From Desulfobulbaceae bacterium (GTDB lineage: Bacteria > Desulfobacterota > Desulfobulbia > Desulfobulbales > Desulfocapsaceae): a stretch of 40,082 nucleotides of DNA. The notes below the pieces were generated by a model, which saw only the letters and a list, made by a program, of their open reading frames with translations, had not been told where the DNA came from and did no database searches. This document shows, piece by piece, positions 11,501-19,189 of this stretch (the stretch's first letter is position 1; the number at the start of each line of letters is the position of its first letter). The translations under genes were made by a program, and so were the position numbers. The stretch covers positions 1 through 40,082 of the forward strand of contig JAHEER010000027.1 in assembly GCA_024640625.1 (NCBI GenBank), read 5' to 3'.

Positions 11501-11693
11501 GCAACAGATAGTTGCTGTTGCCCCAGACCCCGAAACGGTCGGCCAGAAACTGGCTGAGCATGCGCTCCATTTCCCGGCTCTGGACTAGAAAAAGGGCTTT
11601 TGTAAAGGGTGACTGACCGCCGCTTTCGCTGATCACCGACGCCAGTTGCTCAGCCAGCGCCTCTGTTCTATTTGAGGTATAGAGAGCAAACAT
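8514..11693 (-). CDS. recC: Exodeoxyribonuclease V gamma subunit RecC
   Basis: The Chi-recognition and scaffold subunit of RecBCD, 1059 residues (E. coli about 1122). It carries an inactivated helicase-like core, so the classical motifs are degenerate. It is recognised by the N-terminal YTSNRTEALAEQLA, the REMERMLSQFLADRFGVWGN region (about 55-75), QFIEHICQ, VFVFGLHTLPPQFLRIL (about 205-221) and LLGLNDGEFPKQDRFLPFNLL (about 620-640), all typical of RecC. It is the first gene of recC-recB-recD, and its stop is one base before the recB ATG. The ATG at 11693 has no obvious ribosome site, so the start is less certain than the gene. The 185 bases upstream separate it from a small membrane-protein gene on the same strand. 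Confidence 0.94.
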   Translation of the reverse strand: MFALYTSNRTEALAEQLASVISESGGQSPFTKALFLVQSREMERMLSQFLADRFGVWGNSNYLLPMQFIEHICQILGAELRSDAFDRSILTWRLELLLRETSEPALQPLKSYLSGDQADLKRFQFARQIAHLFDQYQIMRPELIRAWDAGRRLTGNSAEGWQQHLWKKLRQTSAGTHRGEVIGSLIDHLRKHSQDVPPELRRVFVFGLHTLPPQFLRILAALAGSVDVHFFLLAPCAFYWGDMDTRRARIGSGALEHSPSGSGTFHPLLAGLGRQGADFQELLLDLVEEMRDGPELFTPHDEAPDMPVLYRLQNDLLEGFWDETGDPAAGPVEDESVVIVSCHSRMRETAVLKDHILKWLSDDPELRLHDIVVMAPDIQHYADLIPAVFRDVAHDISDCRKRRDNRYVAIFAQFLDIFSGRFSGPEIISLLEQPEVRTTFSIGSSELETIKHWLDDVGVRWGLSGTQRHQDGFHEFQVGTWHNGLERMLLGLAAGTKDPVDSLVPHIDIEGGDAELLGSLCSFIELIDLGRGTTSRLQTLQNWSLVLHDMSSRLFGTADSADLLNLQEMLTGLAEQPKGYHDQPVSFAVIHQWFEYEAEATSSVDFLRGRLTFCSMLPMRSIPFKIICLLGLNDGEFPKQDRFLPFNLLAERYEKGDRSQRADDRYQFLEALLAARQRLYLSYIGQSIRTNEPIPPSPVISELIEALEQSGTSIAVSAHPLQPFDASYFTSDTELFSHHRYYCITAQSFREPPQQLSGPWFQEQIDPGVDDHLNYTDLLSFVANPQRFFLRHILKMRLRNEVEPLQDSEPFSLETLDRYLVSQELAEVLMVGNDTEGMFEELQQKGVWPLGYSGRLQFEQLHSEVEHFAARVNMVDLGSRLDNFSFEIDINSNKLSGVLGHRYEKGQLIYRYGDLRGRDLLQGWLVHLVADAAGKRTGPTRIVLKNSTVTILANSGKKADLRGLIDLYLDGCRQPSRLYTEAVHAYCTQTILNRSRGRTDPLVKAIEGLDRQIERGYLEELSILFTDPRGADLLDREFVRLCREFFLPIMEQMEIDSDR

Positions 11694-11775
11694 GAGCTGC
11701 GGCCGTCTGTGTGGTGATATGAGGGAAATTGGTACTGACGTTCAAGATCTAAAGACCAGACAATAACATAGGCGA

Positions 11776-11804
11776 TTGACAACAACAATGACGGCCTTTA
11801 CTAT
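11776..11804 (+). promoter_or_regulatory. Possible sigma-70 promoter facing right, upstream of recC
   Basis: A perfect -35 TTGACA (11776-11781), a 17-base spacer and TACTAT (4 of 6 matches to TATAAT) at 11799-11804. It points away from recC and into the antisense strand of the small membrane-protein gene. Its first plus-strand coding target would be the orphan gene starting at 12173. It could make a long leader or an antisense RNA. Prediction only. Confidence 0.3.
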
Positions 11805-11878
11805 GTTCAGCTACCGGACAAGGAGATGCTGACCAGCCTGCAGCGGGTCCCGATTGGGATTGTGAAAATCCTGAAAAA

Positions 11879-12172
11879 TCAAGTGAACGTCACCCCGCCG
11901 TATTCCCAGATAGCGAGGATCAGCCCGGCCATGATGCCGATGGCGAAGAACAGGCGAAGCCGCCGGTCCCAGGGCAGTTTCGAGCCGTCACCCATATACT
12001 GCAGCACCGAGACGATCAGATAGGTAAAACCAGCCACAAAGGGCGCCGTCTGCAGAATCTGCCAGCCTGTTGCCTGGAGTGACGTTAACAGATCCGAACC
12101 GATGCGCAGATTGAACAGAAAATAGAGCAGCGCAGAAACCGTGAATCTGATTTTTTCCTTGATATCTTGCAT
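11879..12172 (-). CDS. Small membrane protein of unknown function
   Basis: A 97-residue protein I cannot assign to a family. It has a short charged N-terminus (MQDIKEKIRF), an initial semi-hydrophobic stretch (about 10-22), and two clear membrane helices (about 43-60 and 71-90) separated by a polar loop GDGSKLPWDRRLR. The positive loop between the helices suggests that the loop faces the cytoplasm. No signal peptide cleavage site is obvious. The upstream in-frame stop is three codons before the ATG, so this start is forced if the gene is real. It lacks a clear Shine-Dalgarno sequence. Its start codon sits next to the start codon of the divergent gene at 12173, leaving no room for ordinary separate promoters. 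Coding is supported by the compact two-helix pattern only. Confidence 0.6.
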   Translation of the reverse strand: MQDIKEKIRFTVSALLYFLFNLRIGSDLLTSLQATGWQILQTAPFVAGFTYLIVSVLQYMGDGSKLPWDRRLRLFFAIGIMAGLILAIWEYGGVTFT

Positions 12173-13291
12173 ATGAAGCCACTATACCCAACCCTCGTTT
12201 TTCCGGACACCGATATTTTCAGCTACCGTCAATTTCCACTCCTGCTGTTTGGCAGCCCGGTTTATTTTCTGCAGCTGGTGGAACCAGCTGCCGATGCTCG
12301 CCCGACTGACACTGATATGTTCACCGACAGCGGTCTCTGCCAGGCCCATATCCCCGCACCTCTCGAGTCTGATCGTGAACGGTTCACCAGACTCGTGCAC
12401 GACCTCAGTGAACGAAAGGACGACTACGCCGCTCAACTGTCGGCGCTGACCGTGGCCGCCATGTCGGAGAAAAAAGAGAAGACCAGCGGAGAAGAGCGCT
12501 ACCAGATCATTTCTGCTTTGCTGGGCAGTCCTAAGACCGCCGCAACCAAGAATAATCTCGAACAAGTCGATCTCTGGCAGGCGCGGCTGGTACTTGCCAT
12601 GGCCGAACTATTGAACAAAGAGAAAGATGAGCTCTACCAGGAACTGCAGCTGTTAGACGCCCAGGAGATAGAGATGTTTCGCTCGCTGCAGGGTGAGGAT
12701 CGTCCTGAAGGTGAGGGCCCGTTCGCGGAACTGCAGCGCATCAAAGCAGGTCTGGACAGCTCCCGTCCCCGGGAGGTAAAGATGCGATTTCAGTCGTGGC
12801 TGCAGCTCATGCGACAGGCGCCGCTGCCGGCAACGCGGCTATGGCTGGCCTCCTCCCCCGAGGCAGGAGACGAACTCTTCAATGAGTTTGAGAAGCGGAG
12901 CGATGCAGCGCCAATGCCAATTCTAGAACTTTCGGTTCCGGACCGTATCGAAGCCGGACCGACCCACATCGTCTCTCGGGTATCTAAATTTCTTGATGAC
13001 AGTGAGCCGATCAGAACGAAAATCATTGCCGAACTCGACACGCTGATCAACAAAGCTCACTGGTCGGCAGAGTCGGCTGACGACCTGCTTCCCACTGGCG
13101 GAAACCACCTGAATAACTGGTCGAAGTTGATCGAAGACCACTTCCCGGCAGGTTCACATGGTACAGCAGCCCTGCTCTTCTACCTTCTGCCCGGTTGCGA
13201 TATAGCCTCCCTTCTCGGACTCTTCACGGCAGCCGACAGCAGGCGGTCGGTCCATGGTCTGGTTGCGGTGCTGAAGAGAAAACAGGCTTAA
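12173..13291 (+). CDS. Conserved-looking hypothetical protein, 372 residues
   Basis: A soluble, mostly helical, acidic protein that I do not recognise beyond its style, which recalls hypothetical proteins common in sulfate-reducing Desulfobacterota. The N-terminus LYPTLVFPDTDIFSYRQFPL is hydrophobic and aromatic, followed by a cysteine (CQAHIPAPL) and then long helical segments with many Glu and Lys residues (from about residue 65 onward). No catalytic motif, signal peptide or membrane helix is evident. I chose the ATG at 12173 over a TTG six bases upstream; neither has a ribosome site. The ATG abuts the divergent membrane-protein start. A later start within the first 50 residues cannot be excluded, but the N-terminal segment looks coding. 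It is followed by 197 bases without a gene before the convergent ferritin gene. Confidence 0.75.
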   Translation: MKPLYPTLVFPDTDIFSYRQFPLLLFGSPVYFLQLVEPAADARPTDTDMFTDSGLCQAHIPAPLESDRERFTRLVHDLSERKDDYAAQLSALTVAAMSEKKEKTSGEERYQIISALLGSPKTAATKNNLEQVDLWQARLVLAMAELLNKEKDELYQELQLLDAQEIEMFRSLQGEDRPEGEGPFAELQRIKAGLDSSRPREVKMRFQSWLQLMRQAPLPATRLWLASSPEAGDELFNEFEKRSDAAPMPILELSVPDRIEAGPTHIVSRVSKFLDDSEPIRTKIIAELDTLINKAHWSAESADDLLPTGGNHLNNWSKLIEDHFPAGSHGTAALLFYLLPGCDIASLLGLFTAADSRRSVHGLVAVLKRKQA

Positions 13292-13488
13292 TGATCGTGA
13301 TCGTAGAATTCGCAGGCAAGCTGATAAGATTGAAGGAACGGTACTGAATCCAGGCGCCCAGAGGCGAAACCGGCTCCTCCAAGGCAATTAGGCCATAGAT
13401 TCATCAGCCCGGCGATCCTGCTCCGCGCCTGTTCTCCCGTAATCATTACTAGTTTCTCATCCTTGGTTTAGCTTGTTCCCGCCTGGTA

Positions 13489-14025
13489 TTATTCTCCTTC
13501 CTGCTCCACCCCCTTGCTGAAATCAACCGGGATGCTCGCCGCGCGGCCGGCCAGCTCCCTGTCCATCATCAACAGGGCATGGGGATCATCTCCGATCATC
13601 TGCAATTGGGCAATCATATCACCAGCCGTATCCTCCTCTTCAACCTGTTCAGTGACATACCACTCCAGAAAGATTTTGGTGGCGTGATCCCGATGCTGGA
13701 TGGCCAGGTCCATCAGATCGTTAATCGACTGGGTGACAACCTGCTCGTGGGCAAGCGTTTTCTCGAATGCATCCAGAGGTGAATCAAAGGAAGTGGGAGG
13801 CGCATCAACGGTCTTGAGAACCACCGACTCACCCTGACTCTGGATATATTCGTACATCTTCATGGCGTGGTACATTTCTTCGTGATACTGAACCATGAAC
13901 CAGTTGGCAAACCCTTTCAGAACCAAGTCATTGGTGTAGGCAGACATGGACATGTAGAGGAAGGCTGAGTAAATCTCCTTGTTAATTTGCTCGTTCAGGG
14001 CATCGGTAATCTCTTTTTTCAGCAT
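13489..14025 (-). CDS. ftnA: Ferritin (non-haem, FtnA type)
   Basis: A 178-residue cytosolic iron-storage protein that assembles into a 24-mer shell and oxidises Fe(II) at a diiron centre. The ferroxidase residues fall at the same numbers as in E. coli FtnA: E17 (QINKEIYSA), E50 and H53 (YHEEMYHAMKM), E94 (LAHEQ), Q127 and E130 (TEQVEEED). There is no haem-ligand methionine pattern typical of bacterioferritin. The ATG has a strong ribosome site (AAAGGAGAATATC). It stands alone on the minus strand, with a plausible promoter about 110 bases upstream. No Fur box is evident by eye. In an anaerobe it would both store iron and help tolerate oxygen exposure. Confidence 0.95.
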   Translation of the reverse strand: MLKKEITDALNEQINKEIYSAFLYMSMSAYTNDLVLKGFANWFMVQYHEEMYHAMKMYEYIQSQGESVVLKTVDAPPTSFDSPLDAFEKTLAHEQVVTQSINDLMDLAIQHRDHATKIFLEWYVTEQVEEEDTAGDMIAQLQMIGDDPHALLMMDRELAGRAASIPVDFSKGVEQEGE

Positions 14026-14131
14026 GATATTCTCCTTTAATAATCGCTAACGGTGTCGTCGGTGTGAGGTCGTTTCAACCTTTCCCCACAGCCTCAACAT
14101 ATACATGGAAGGTTTTGAAAGACCATCGCAA

Positions 14132-14159
14132 AATCTAGGGAGGGCAAGTAAAAAGTCAA
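14132..14159 (-). promoter_or_regulatory. Predicted promoter of the ferritin gene
   Basis: Read on the minus strand: TTGACT (14159-14154, 5 of 6 consensus), a 16-base spacer and TAGATT (14137-14132, 4 of 6). Transcription would begin near 14125, giving a leader of about 100 bases before the ferritin ATG. Prediction from consensus only. Confidence 0.45.
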
Positions 14160-14301
14160 GCGGAATTTGAGCGAAAAAGACCCTTTACAGCGTTGACTTA
14201 GGGACCGGTTGAGAAGGCCTGCGAGGTTCCTGATCCAGGCCGCTCAGAATGCGGCTGGCCGGGCTGTTCAGCTCACTCCCGGGATGGAAAAAAGGGGCGA
14301 A

Positions 14302-14790
14302 TCAGTTGTCCCAGTTGCAACAGGTGTATGGATTGATCGTGGTCACCGGGCACAGGGCGGAGCGGACAACCTTGTCGGCAACGCTGCCGAACATGATTTT
14401 TTCAAGCCCTTTGTAGCCATGCGTTCCCATGATGATCAAATCGGCTCTGATTTCAGTGGCATAATCGACAATCTGTTCGCCGACATCGCCCATCAGGACT
14501 TTATGGGTGATGTCTTTGACCCCGAGCCGGGTAATCACCTCGCTCATCTCCTCGAGAAATGACTCCATGCGCTCTTCTGCACCGGTCATCAATTCCTCCT
14601 CGAGATTGGGTACATGCATCTGAGGTACAAAAAAGCCGGAATAATCCTCGAAATTCTGTACCACAAAAACGAGGTGAACTGCGGCCCCATATTTACTGGC
14701 CATGAACATGGATGAATCGGCGATGAGGCGGGAATTATCAGAAAAGTCAATCGGGGTTACAATGCGTCTAATCTCTCGAATCTGTTTCAT
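14302..14790 (-). CDS. Universal stress protein, UspA family
   Basis: A 162-residue single-domain Usp protein with the alpha/beta nucleotide-binding fold. The start IRRIVTPIDFSD is the first beta strand with the adenine-contacting Asp. The C-terminal GTHGYKGLEKIMFGSVADKV gives the G-x2-G-x9-G-S pattern of ATP-binding Usp proteins. Such proteins modulate stress survival; the specific target is unknown. The start at 14790 is preferred to an in-frame start at 14802 because GGAGGTGAGC sits just before it. The protein ends in an unusual PYTCCNWDN with adjacent cysteines, which could bind metal or form a disulfide, though this may be chance. It is probably a single-gene unit between ferritin and the acyl-CoA synthetase. 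Confidence 0.92.
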   Translation of the reverse strand: MKQIREIRRIVTPIDFSDNSRLIADSSMFMASKYGAAVHLVFVVQNFEDYSGFFVPQMHVPNLEEELMTGAEERMESFLEEMSEVITRLGVKDITHKVLMGDVGEQIVDYATEIRADLIIMGTHGYKGLEKIMFGSVADKVVRSALCPVTTINPYTCCNWDN

Positions 14791-14919
14791 GCTCACCTCC
14801 ATATTTTTCTTATCCTGGCTGCGACATCAAACAAGCTGCCTTTATTACTAATTTTCTCACATCACCGAGCCGCTTGCAAGGCTATTCGCTGCATGTCTGT
14901 ATGCCTTTCCTGCCTGGAT

Positions 14920-16842
14920 TCACTGGAAAAGCTGGTTTATCCTCTGGCGGTAATTGCGCTCAATGATATGGCGCTTTTTCTTCAGCGTGTTGGTCAGTTC
15001 TTCTCCGCTTTTCAATCCTTTCTCCAGGAAGGTGATACCCATCAGTCTTTCGTGCGCTTTGAATCCCTTTTTGGGTTTGAGATGCAGGTTTATCTCTTTT
15101 CTGATCTGTTCGAGGATCCGGTTGTCGCTCAATAGCTCTTCAGTCTCCTTGCGAAGGTTGGAAAAGGTTTTCTCAGCCCACCCTTTGAACTCTTCATGAT
15201 TGGGCACCAGCAATGCCGCCAGCCCCTTCCTGTCTTGGCCCACCAGAACCGCGTCTTCGATGAACGGAAACATGGTTATGGTACTTTCGATCCTGGTGGG
15301 ATCTACGTTTTCCCCACTGGCTAGCACTATTATATCTTTAGCCCTGCCGGTGATCACCAGCTCGTCGTTGATGGTCATTTTGCCCAAATCCCCGGTCTTC
15401 AGATAGCCGTCGACGGTGAACGCCCGGTTGGTTTCAACCTCATTATTATGGTAGCCGATTGCCACCTGGGGGCCGCGGACTTCAATGAGTCCCTCCTCTC
15501 CGGCGGCACATTTGGTCCCGTCTTCTGCGACGACGCGCAAATCGGTGTGCACCACCGCTCTGCCAAGGGTGCCATAGGTCTTGCAGTCCAGTCCGCGGCC
15601 GGCGATTGCCGGTGAACATTCGGTCATGCCGTAGGCGTTGACAATACGGATGCCGACGGCATCAATCCAGTCCTCGAGAAAATCGGCCAGGCTGCCGCCG
15701 CCGCTCACTGCCAGCCGCAGCCTGCCTCCAAAGCGTTCCTGAACCAGCTTCAGCTTGCGCTGGGCCAGCAGGTAAAACGGCCCGAGAAATAAACATTTGA
15801 TCCCTGCTCCGGTCTTTCTCATGAGCCTGCTCAGCAGCGCAGGATGATGAAACTGGGGCAGTTGATCATTGAGTATCCGTCTGTTGCGGCGAAATTTGAT
15901 AGATACCTGCACCAGAAAATTGAAGATCGAGGAAGCCAGCGCACCTTTTTTTCTCAACGCCGTCAACACCCTGTTATGCAGCGACTCCCATATCCTGGGA
16001 ACGGTGGCGACCACGGTGGGACGGTATTCAACCAGATCCTGGGCAAATGTCTTCACTGAAGAATAGACCAGACAGCAGCCCCCGGCCAGCGCCACATATT
16101 CAGCGGTTCGTTCGAAGATGTGCCAGGTCGGCAGCACCGACAGCCATCGATCTTCCGGCGTCAGGGCGATGATTCCGGGGATGCAGCGAACGTTGTGCAT
16201 GATGTTGCTGTGCGTCAGCATCACCCCCTTGGGCATGCCGGTGGTGCCGGAGGTGTACATTACGGTGAGCAGATCATCCGGCATGATCTCTCGGCCGCGC
16301 TCCAGAAAACGTTCCACATCCCGGTCGCTGTAGGTCCTATCTTTGAGCAAATCCTGATAGCTGTAAGTTTTGCCGAACATCGAGTGAATTGCCGGCCCGG
16401 TCATGATAAAAATATTCTTCAGCCCCCCCATCTTTTTCTGATTCGGCCGATGCTGTTCGAACAGAGCCTCGGTCTCAACCACCAGATGAGTGCACTTGCT
16501 GTTCTCCATAATGAACAGAAGTTCCTGGGCCGGAGTATCACTGCCCCTGGGTACGCCGATGGCGCCCAGCGACATGATTGCCAGATCAGTAACGATCCAG
16601 CTGTAGCGGTTGTCAGCCAGCAGCATGACCCGGTCCCCCTTGGCCACCCCTTTTTTGCTGAAGGCCCCGGCCAGCAGCAGCACGTCCTCGAAGAGCTTGT
16701 GGTAGGTCACTTCAATTTCCTGGGCGCCGGCTCTGTAGATATAGGCGCACTGGTCGCCGTGAATCTTGCAGCTGCGGCAGAACATCCCAAACAGGGTTCG
16801 CGGATCGTCGACGGCTTGAATCGGCAGGGTGTCAAGGCTCAT
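14920..16842 (-). CDS. AMP-dependent long-chain acyl-CoA synthetase
   Basis: A 640-residue ANL-superfamily enzyme that activates fatty acids to acyl-AMP and then acyl-CoA. Motifs: the P-loop YTSGTTGMPKG (196-206), YGMTECSP (the A5 motif with the adenylate-contacting residues), VDGYLKTGDLG (A7) and GRAKDIIVLASGENVDP (A8 hinge), then a C-terminal domain ending in a lysine-rich segment. The length and the long insert rich in aromatic residues and arginines before A5 resemble bacterial FadD15-type long-chain ligases rather than the shorter E. coli FadD. The first four bases overlap the stop of ubiE (ATGA), so the two genes are translationally coupled. The chain length of the substrate cannot be told. 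It may act in fatty-acid uptake, membrane lipid recycling or aromatic-acid activation; fatty acid is most likely. Confidence 0.9.
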   Translation of the reverse strand: MSLDTLPIQAVDDPRTLFGMFCRSCKIHGDQCAYIYRAGAQEIEVTYHKLFEDVLLLAGAFSKKGVAKGDRVMLLADNRYSWIVTDLAIMSLGAIGVPRGSDTPAQELLFIMENSKCTHLVVETEALFEQHRPNQKKMGGLKNIFIMTGPAIHSMFGKTYSYQDLLKDRTYSDRDVERFLERGREIMPDDLLTVMYTSGTTGMPKGVMLTHSNIMHNVRCIPGIIALTPEDRWLSVLPTWHIFERTAEYVALAGGCCLVYSSVKTFAQDLVEYRPTVVATVPRIWESLHNRVLTALRKKGALASSIFNFLVQVSIKFRRNRRILNDQLPQFHHPALLSRLMRKTGAGIKCLFLGPFYLLAQRKLKLVQERFGGRLRLAVSGGGSLADFLEDWIDAVGIRIVNAYGMTECSPAIAGRGLDCKTYGTLGRAVVHTDLRVVAEDGTKCAAGEEGLIEVRGPQVAIGYHNNEVETNRAFTVDGYLKTGDLGKMTINDELVITGRAKDIIVLASGENVDPTRIESTITMFPFIEDAVLVGQDRKGLAALLVPNHEEFKGWAEKTFSNLRKETEELLSDNRILEQIRKEINLHLKPKKGFKAHERLMGITFLEKGLKSGEELTNTLKKKRHIIERNYRQRINQLFQ

Positions 16843-17522
16843 TTAGTTCCCCAGTGCACGGCGATGGTGCCGAACATGAATTTTTTATAGGAAACCTGGG
16901 CGAAGCCCGCTTCTTCAAAGAGGCTGGCCAGGGTATCAGCATCGTAAAAATCCATCGTCGAACCGGTCAGATAGGCGTAGGCCGACTGATCTCGAGCGAT
17001 AAGTCTGCCCAGCAGCGGAATGACAAACGCCAGATACACATGGATAAAGGGATAGAGCAAGTTTCTGGCAGGCGGCGTTGTATCGAGGCAGATGACCCGC
17101 CCCCCCGTGCCCAGCACCCTGTACACCTCTTTGAGGACGGTCAGCGAATCGTCCACATTGCGCAGCAGGTAGCCAAAGCTGACTGCCTGGAATGTATTGT
17201 CGCGGTAGGGCAGCTGGTTGGCGTCGCAGGCCTGAAACTGCAGGCCGACTGGCGAGAGAGCCTGGCGAGCCCGGGTCAGCATGTTGCGGGAAAAATCGGC
17301 CCCGATAACCCTGGCATTGGGGTTGCTTCGTTTGAACTGGGCGGCGATCTCTCCGGTACCGCAGGCAAGATCAAGCACCCAGCCGCGGCCCACCTCGCCG
17401 CCGCTGGCCACTACAAATTCACGCCACCGACGGTCCTGACCGAAGGTCATAACCCGGTTCATCAGGTCATAGCGATCGGCGATGGCGTCGAACATCTTTT
17501 CAACACCGGGCCCTTTGCTCAA
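16839..17522 (-). CDS. ubiE: Demethylmenaquinone / ubiquinone C-methyltransferase UbiE/MenG
   Basis: A 227-residue class I SAM-dependent methyltransferase that adds the ring methyl group in the last step of menaquinone synthesis (anaerobes of this group use menaquinone). The N-terminus VEKMFDAIADRYDLMNRVM is the family signature. SAM motif I is LDLACGTGEIA (about 50-60), followed by GADFSRNML, and by CDANQLPYRDNTFQAV and GYLLRNVDD in the substrate region, and GRVICLDTTPP. The start is a TTG with a good ribosome site (GAGGTAAGTTC). The first internal ATG (residue 10) would cut the conserved N-terminus. It overlaps the acyl-CoA synthetase by four bases. The product supplies the quinone pool used by the complex I encoded further right, although the genes are far apart. 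Confidence 0.92.
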   Translation of the reverse strand: MSKGPGVEKMFDAIADRYDLMNRVMTFGQDRRWREFVVASGGEVGRGWVLDLACGTGEIAAQFKRSNPNARVIGADFSRNMLTRARQALSPVGLQFQACDANQLPYRDNTFQAVSFGYLLRNVDDSLTVLKEVYRVLGTGGRVICLDTTPPARNLLYPFIHVYLAFVIPLLGRLIARDQSAYAYLTGSTMDFYDADTLASLFEEAGFAQVSYKKFMFGTIAVHWGTK

Positions 17523-17578
17523 GAACTTACCTCACTGGCTCATGTGGCGACAATCGTATTTTTTTCAGCCCTTCCAAC

Positions 17579-18961
17579 TCAACAAGGGGCAAAGCCGGGC
17601 GTGCGCGGAAACGGGATAGTCTCCCTGATATTGTGCATGCCGGTGATGAACTGTACCAAGCGTTCGAAACCGAGGCCGAACCCGGAGTGGGGAGTTGATC
17701 CGTATCTGCGTAAATCTAGGTACCACTGATACTCTTCTTCATCGATACCAACCTCCTGCATGCGGCCAAGCAGCACGTCATAGCGCTCTTCCCTCTGGCT
17801 GCCACCCACTATTTCACCGATACCGGCAACCAGAATATCCATGGCTGCTACTGTGGTGGGGTCCTCATTCACCCGCATGTAAAAAGGCTTGATAGAGGCA
17901 GGATAGTCGGTAACGATTAACGGCAGCCGATAGGCTTCCTCGGTGAGATAGCGCTCGTGTTCCGACTGCAAATCCACTCCCCAGCTTACCGGAAACTCGA
18001 AGCTGCGACCGGATTTCAAAAGCTCTTCTACGGCTTGTGTGTAGGAGATACGGACAAAATCATTGTCGATGACGTGGCGCAGCTTTTCTATCAGTCCTTT
18101 TTCGATGAATCTGTCGAACAGCGCCATATCCTCCTCGCAGTTTTCCAGCACGTCGTTGAGAAGGTATTTGAGCATTTCCTCGGCCAGGTCCATATTGCAG
18201 TCGAGAGTGCAGAAGGCCATTTCCGGTTCAAGCATCCAGAATTCGGCCAGGTGTCTGCTGGTGTGCGAGTTCTCGGCTCTAAAAGTCGGACCAAAGGTAT
18301 AGACTGAACCCAGCGCCTGGGCGAACACCTCCGCCTGCAGTTGACCGCTGACCGTCAGCCCGGCCCTGTTGCCGAAAAATCTCTCGGGCCGGTCCGTCTT
18401 TCGACTGGCCTCTTTGAGTTCCAGTTCCGTAACTACCTGGAACATTTCCCCTGCTCCCTCGCAGTCGCTGGTGGTGATCACCGGTGTATGGATCTGGTGG
18501 AAGCCTTTGTGATGGAAAAAATCATGCACGGCATAACTGAGTCGAGACCGAACCCTGGCAACCCCTCCCAGAGCGTTGGTTCGAGGCCTCAGATGGACGA
18601 TCTCGCGCAGAAACTCAAAGGAATGTCGCTTTTTCTGCAGGGGGTAATGGTCGGGGTCGGCCCAGCCCACCACCTCGAGCGAGTCTGCCACTATCTCCAC
18701 CCGCTGGCCTTTGGCCGGCGATTCTTTCAACTCACCCCTTATCACCAGGCTGCACCCGGTGGTCAGCTTCTTGATTTCACTTTCGTAGTTGGTCAGGCCT
18801 TTGTCGGCAATTACCTGAATGTTGGCCAGGCAGGACCCATCGTTCACTTCGAGAAAGGAGAATCCCGAACTGTCCCTCCTGGTCCTGAGCCAGCCTGCAA
18901 TCGTGACACTGGTTCCAACTGCAGTATCTTTCAACAGCGTTTTGATATGGTCTGATTTCAT
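17579..18961 (-). CDS. asnS: Asparaginyl-tRNA synthetase
   Basis: A 460-residue class IIb aminoacyl-tRNA synthetase that charges tRNA-Asn. It has an N-terminal OB-fold anticodon-binding domain ([20 protein letters not shown], about 20-39). The class II catalytic core follows, with motif 2 around [20 protein letters not shown] and motif 3 [20 protein letters not shown] near the C-terminus, ending in the usual PFPRTPG. Length matches E. coli AsnS (466). It distinguishes itself from AspRS by size and by the [15 protein letters not shown] sequence. The presence of AsnRS implies that Asn-tRNA need not be made only by amidation. The ATG has no strong ribosome site. The 228 bases upstream hold a nested inverted repeat. 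Confidence 0.96.
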   Translation of the reverse strand: MKSDHIKTLLKDTAVGTSVTIAGWLRTRRDSSGFSFLEVNDGSCLANIQVIADKGLTNYESEIKKLTTGCSLVIRGELKESPAKGQRVEIVADSLEVVGWADPDHYPLQKKRHSFEFLREIVHLRPRTNALGGVARVRSRLSYAVHDFFHHKGFHQIHTPVITTSDCEGAGEMFQVVTELELKEASRKTDRPERFFGNRAGLTVSGQLQAEVFAQALGSVYTFGPTFRAENSHTSRHLAEFWMLEPEMAFCTLDCNMDLAEEMLKYLLNDVLENCEEDMALFDRFIEKGLIEKLRHVIDNDFVRISYTQAVEELLKSGRSFEFPVSWGVDLQSEHERYLTEEAYRLPLIVTDYPASIKPFYMRVNEDPTTVAAMDILVAGIGEIVGGSQREERYDVLLGRMQEVGIDEEEYQWYLDLRRYGSTPHSGFGLGFERLVQFITGMHNIRETIPFPRTPGFAPC

Positions 18962-19088
18962 GGGGTTTCGCTTATTCCGTGGCTATAATTTTCTCTTTTA
19001 CGCACTCACCGCGACGATCATACGACAACAACTTCTTAATTTTTATGGATGTCCTGCAAAATTAGGATTTTCGTTTCAAGATCAAACC

Positions 19089-19150
19089 ATGGAGGCGACT
19101 CGTCCCGGAGGCGTATATTGGAATACGTCGAGGATTCAAAGCGCCTCCAT
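19089..19150. repeat. Nested three-level inverted repeat between ttcA and asnS
   Basis: Three nested perfect stems in 62 bases: ATGGAGGCG (19089-19097) with CGCCTCCAT (19142-19150), CTCG (19099-19102) with CGAG (19129-19132), and CGTAT (19112-19116) with ATACG (19123-19127) around a 6-base loop. There is also a second GGAGGCG copy at 19107-19113. There is no T-tract on either side that would make it a simple terminator. It lies in the 228-base gap after ttcA and before asnS (both minus strand). It could be a structured leader, a processing site or a small dispersed repeat; undecided. Confidence 0.5.
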
Positions 19151-19189
19151 ACCACATAGATTGGACGAAAACACATTTTTGCCAAGTAC

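Noticed and set aside
3337-11693. AddAB-type nuclease instead of RecBCD
   Set aside because: Three subunits with RecC- and RecD-specific features are present, including a RecD Walker A and the RecC N-terminus; AddAB would have two.
11826-12023. 65-codon plus-strand frame with AAGGAG just before its ATG, downstream of a TTGACA box
   Set aside because: The ribosome site touches the ATG with no spacing, the product is low-complexity and basic, and it lies antisense to the small membrane-protein gene. I kept only the promoter as a low-confidence feature.
13292-13488. Possible small gene or terminator between the orphan gene and ferritin
   Set aside because: No frame has a ribosome site or sensible composition, and I found no stem with a T-tract.
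18962-19189. T-box or other amino-acid riboswitch upstream of asnS
   Set aside because: I looked for a T-box sequence and a terminator/antiterminator pair. There is a nested stem structure but no T-box core and no T-tract, and T-boxes are mostly found in Firmicutes.
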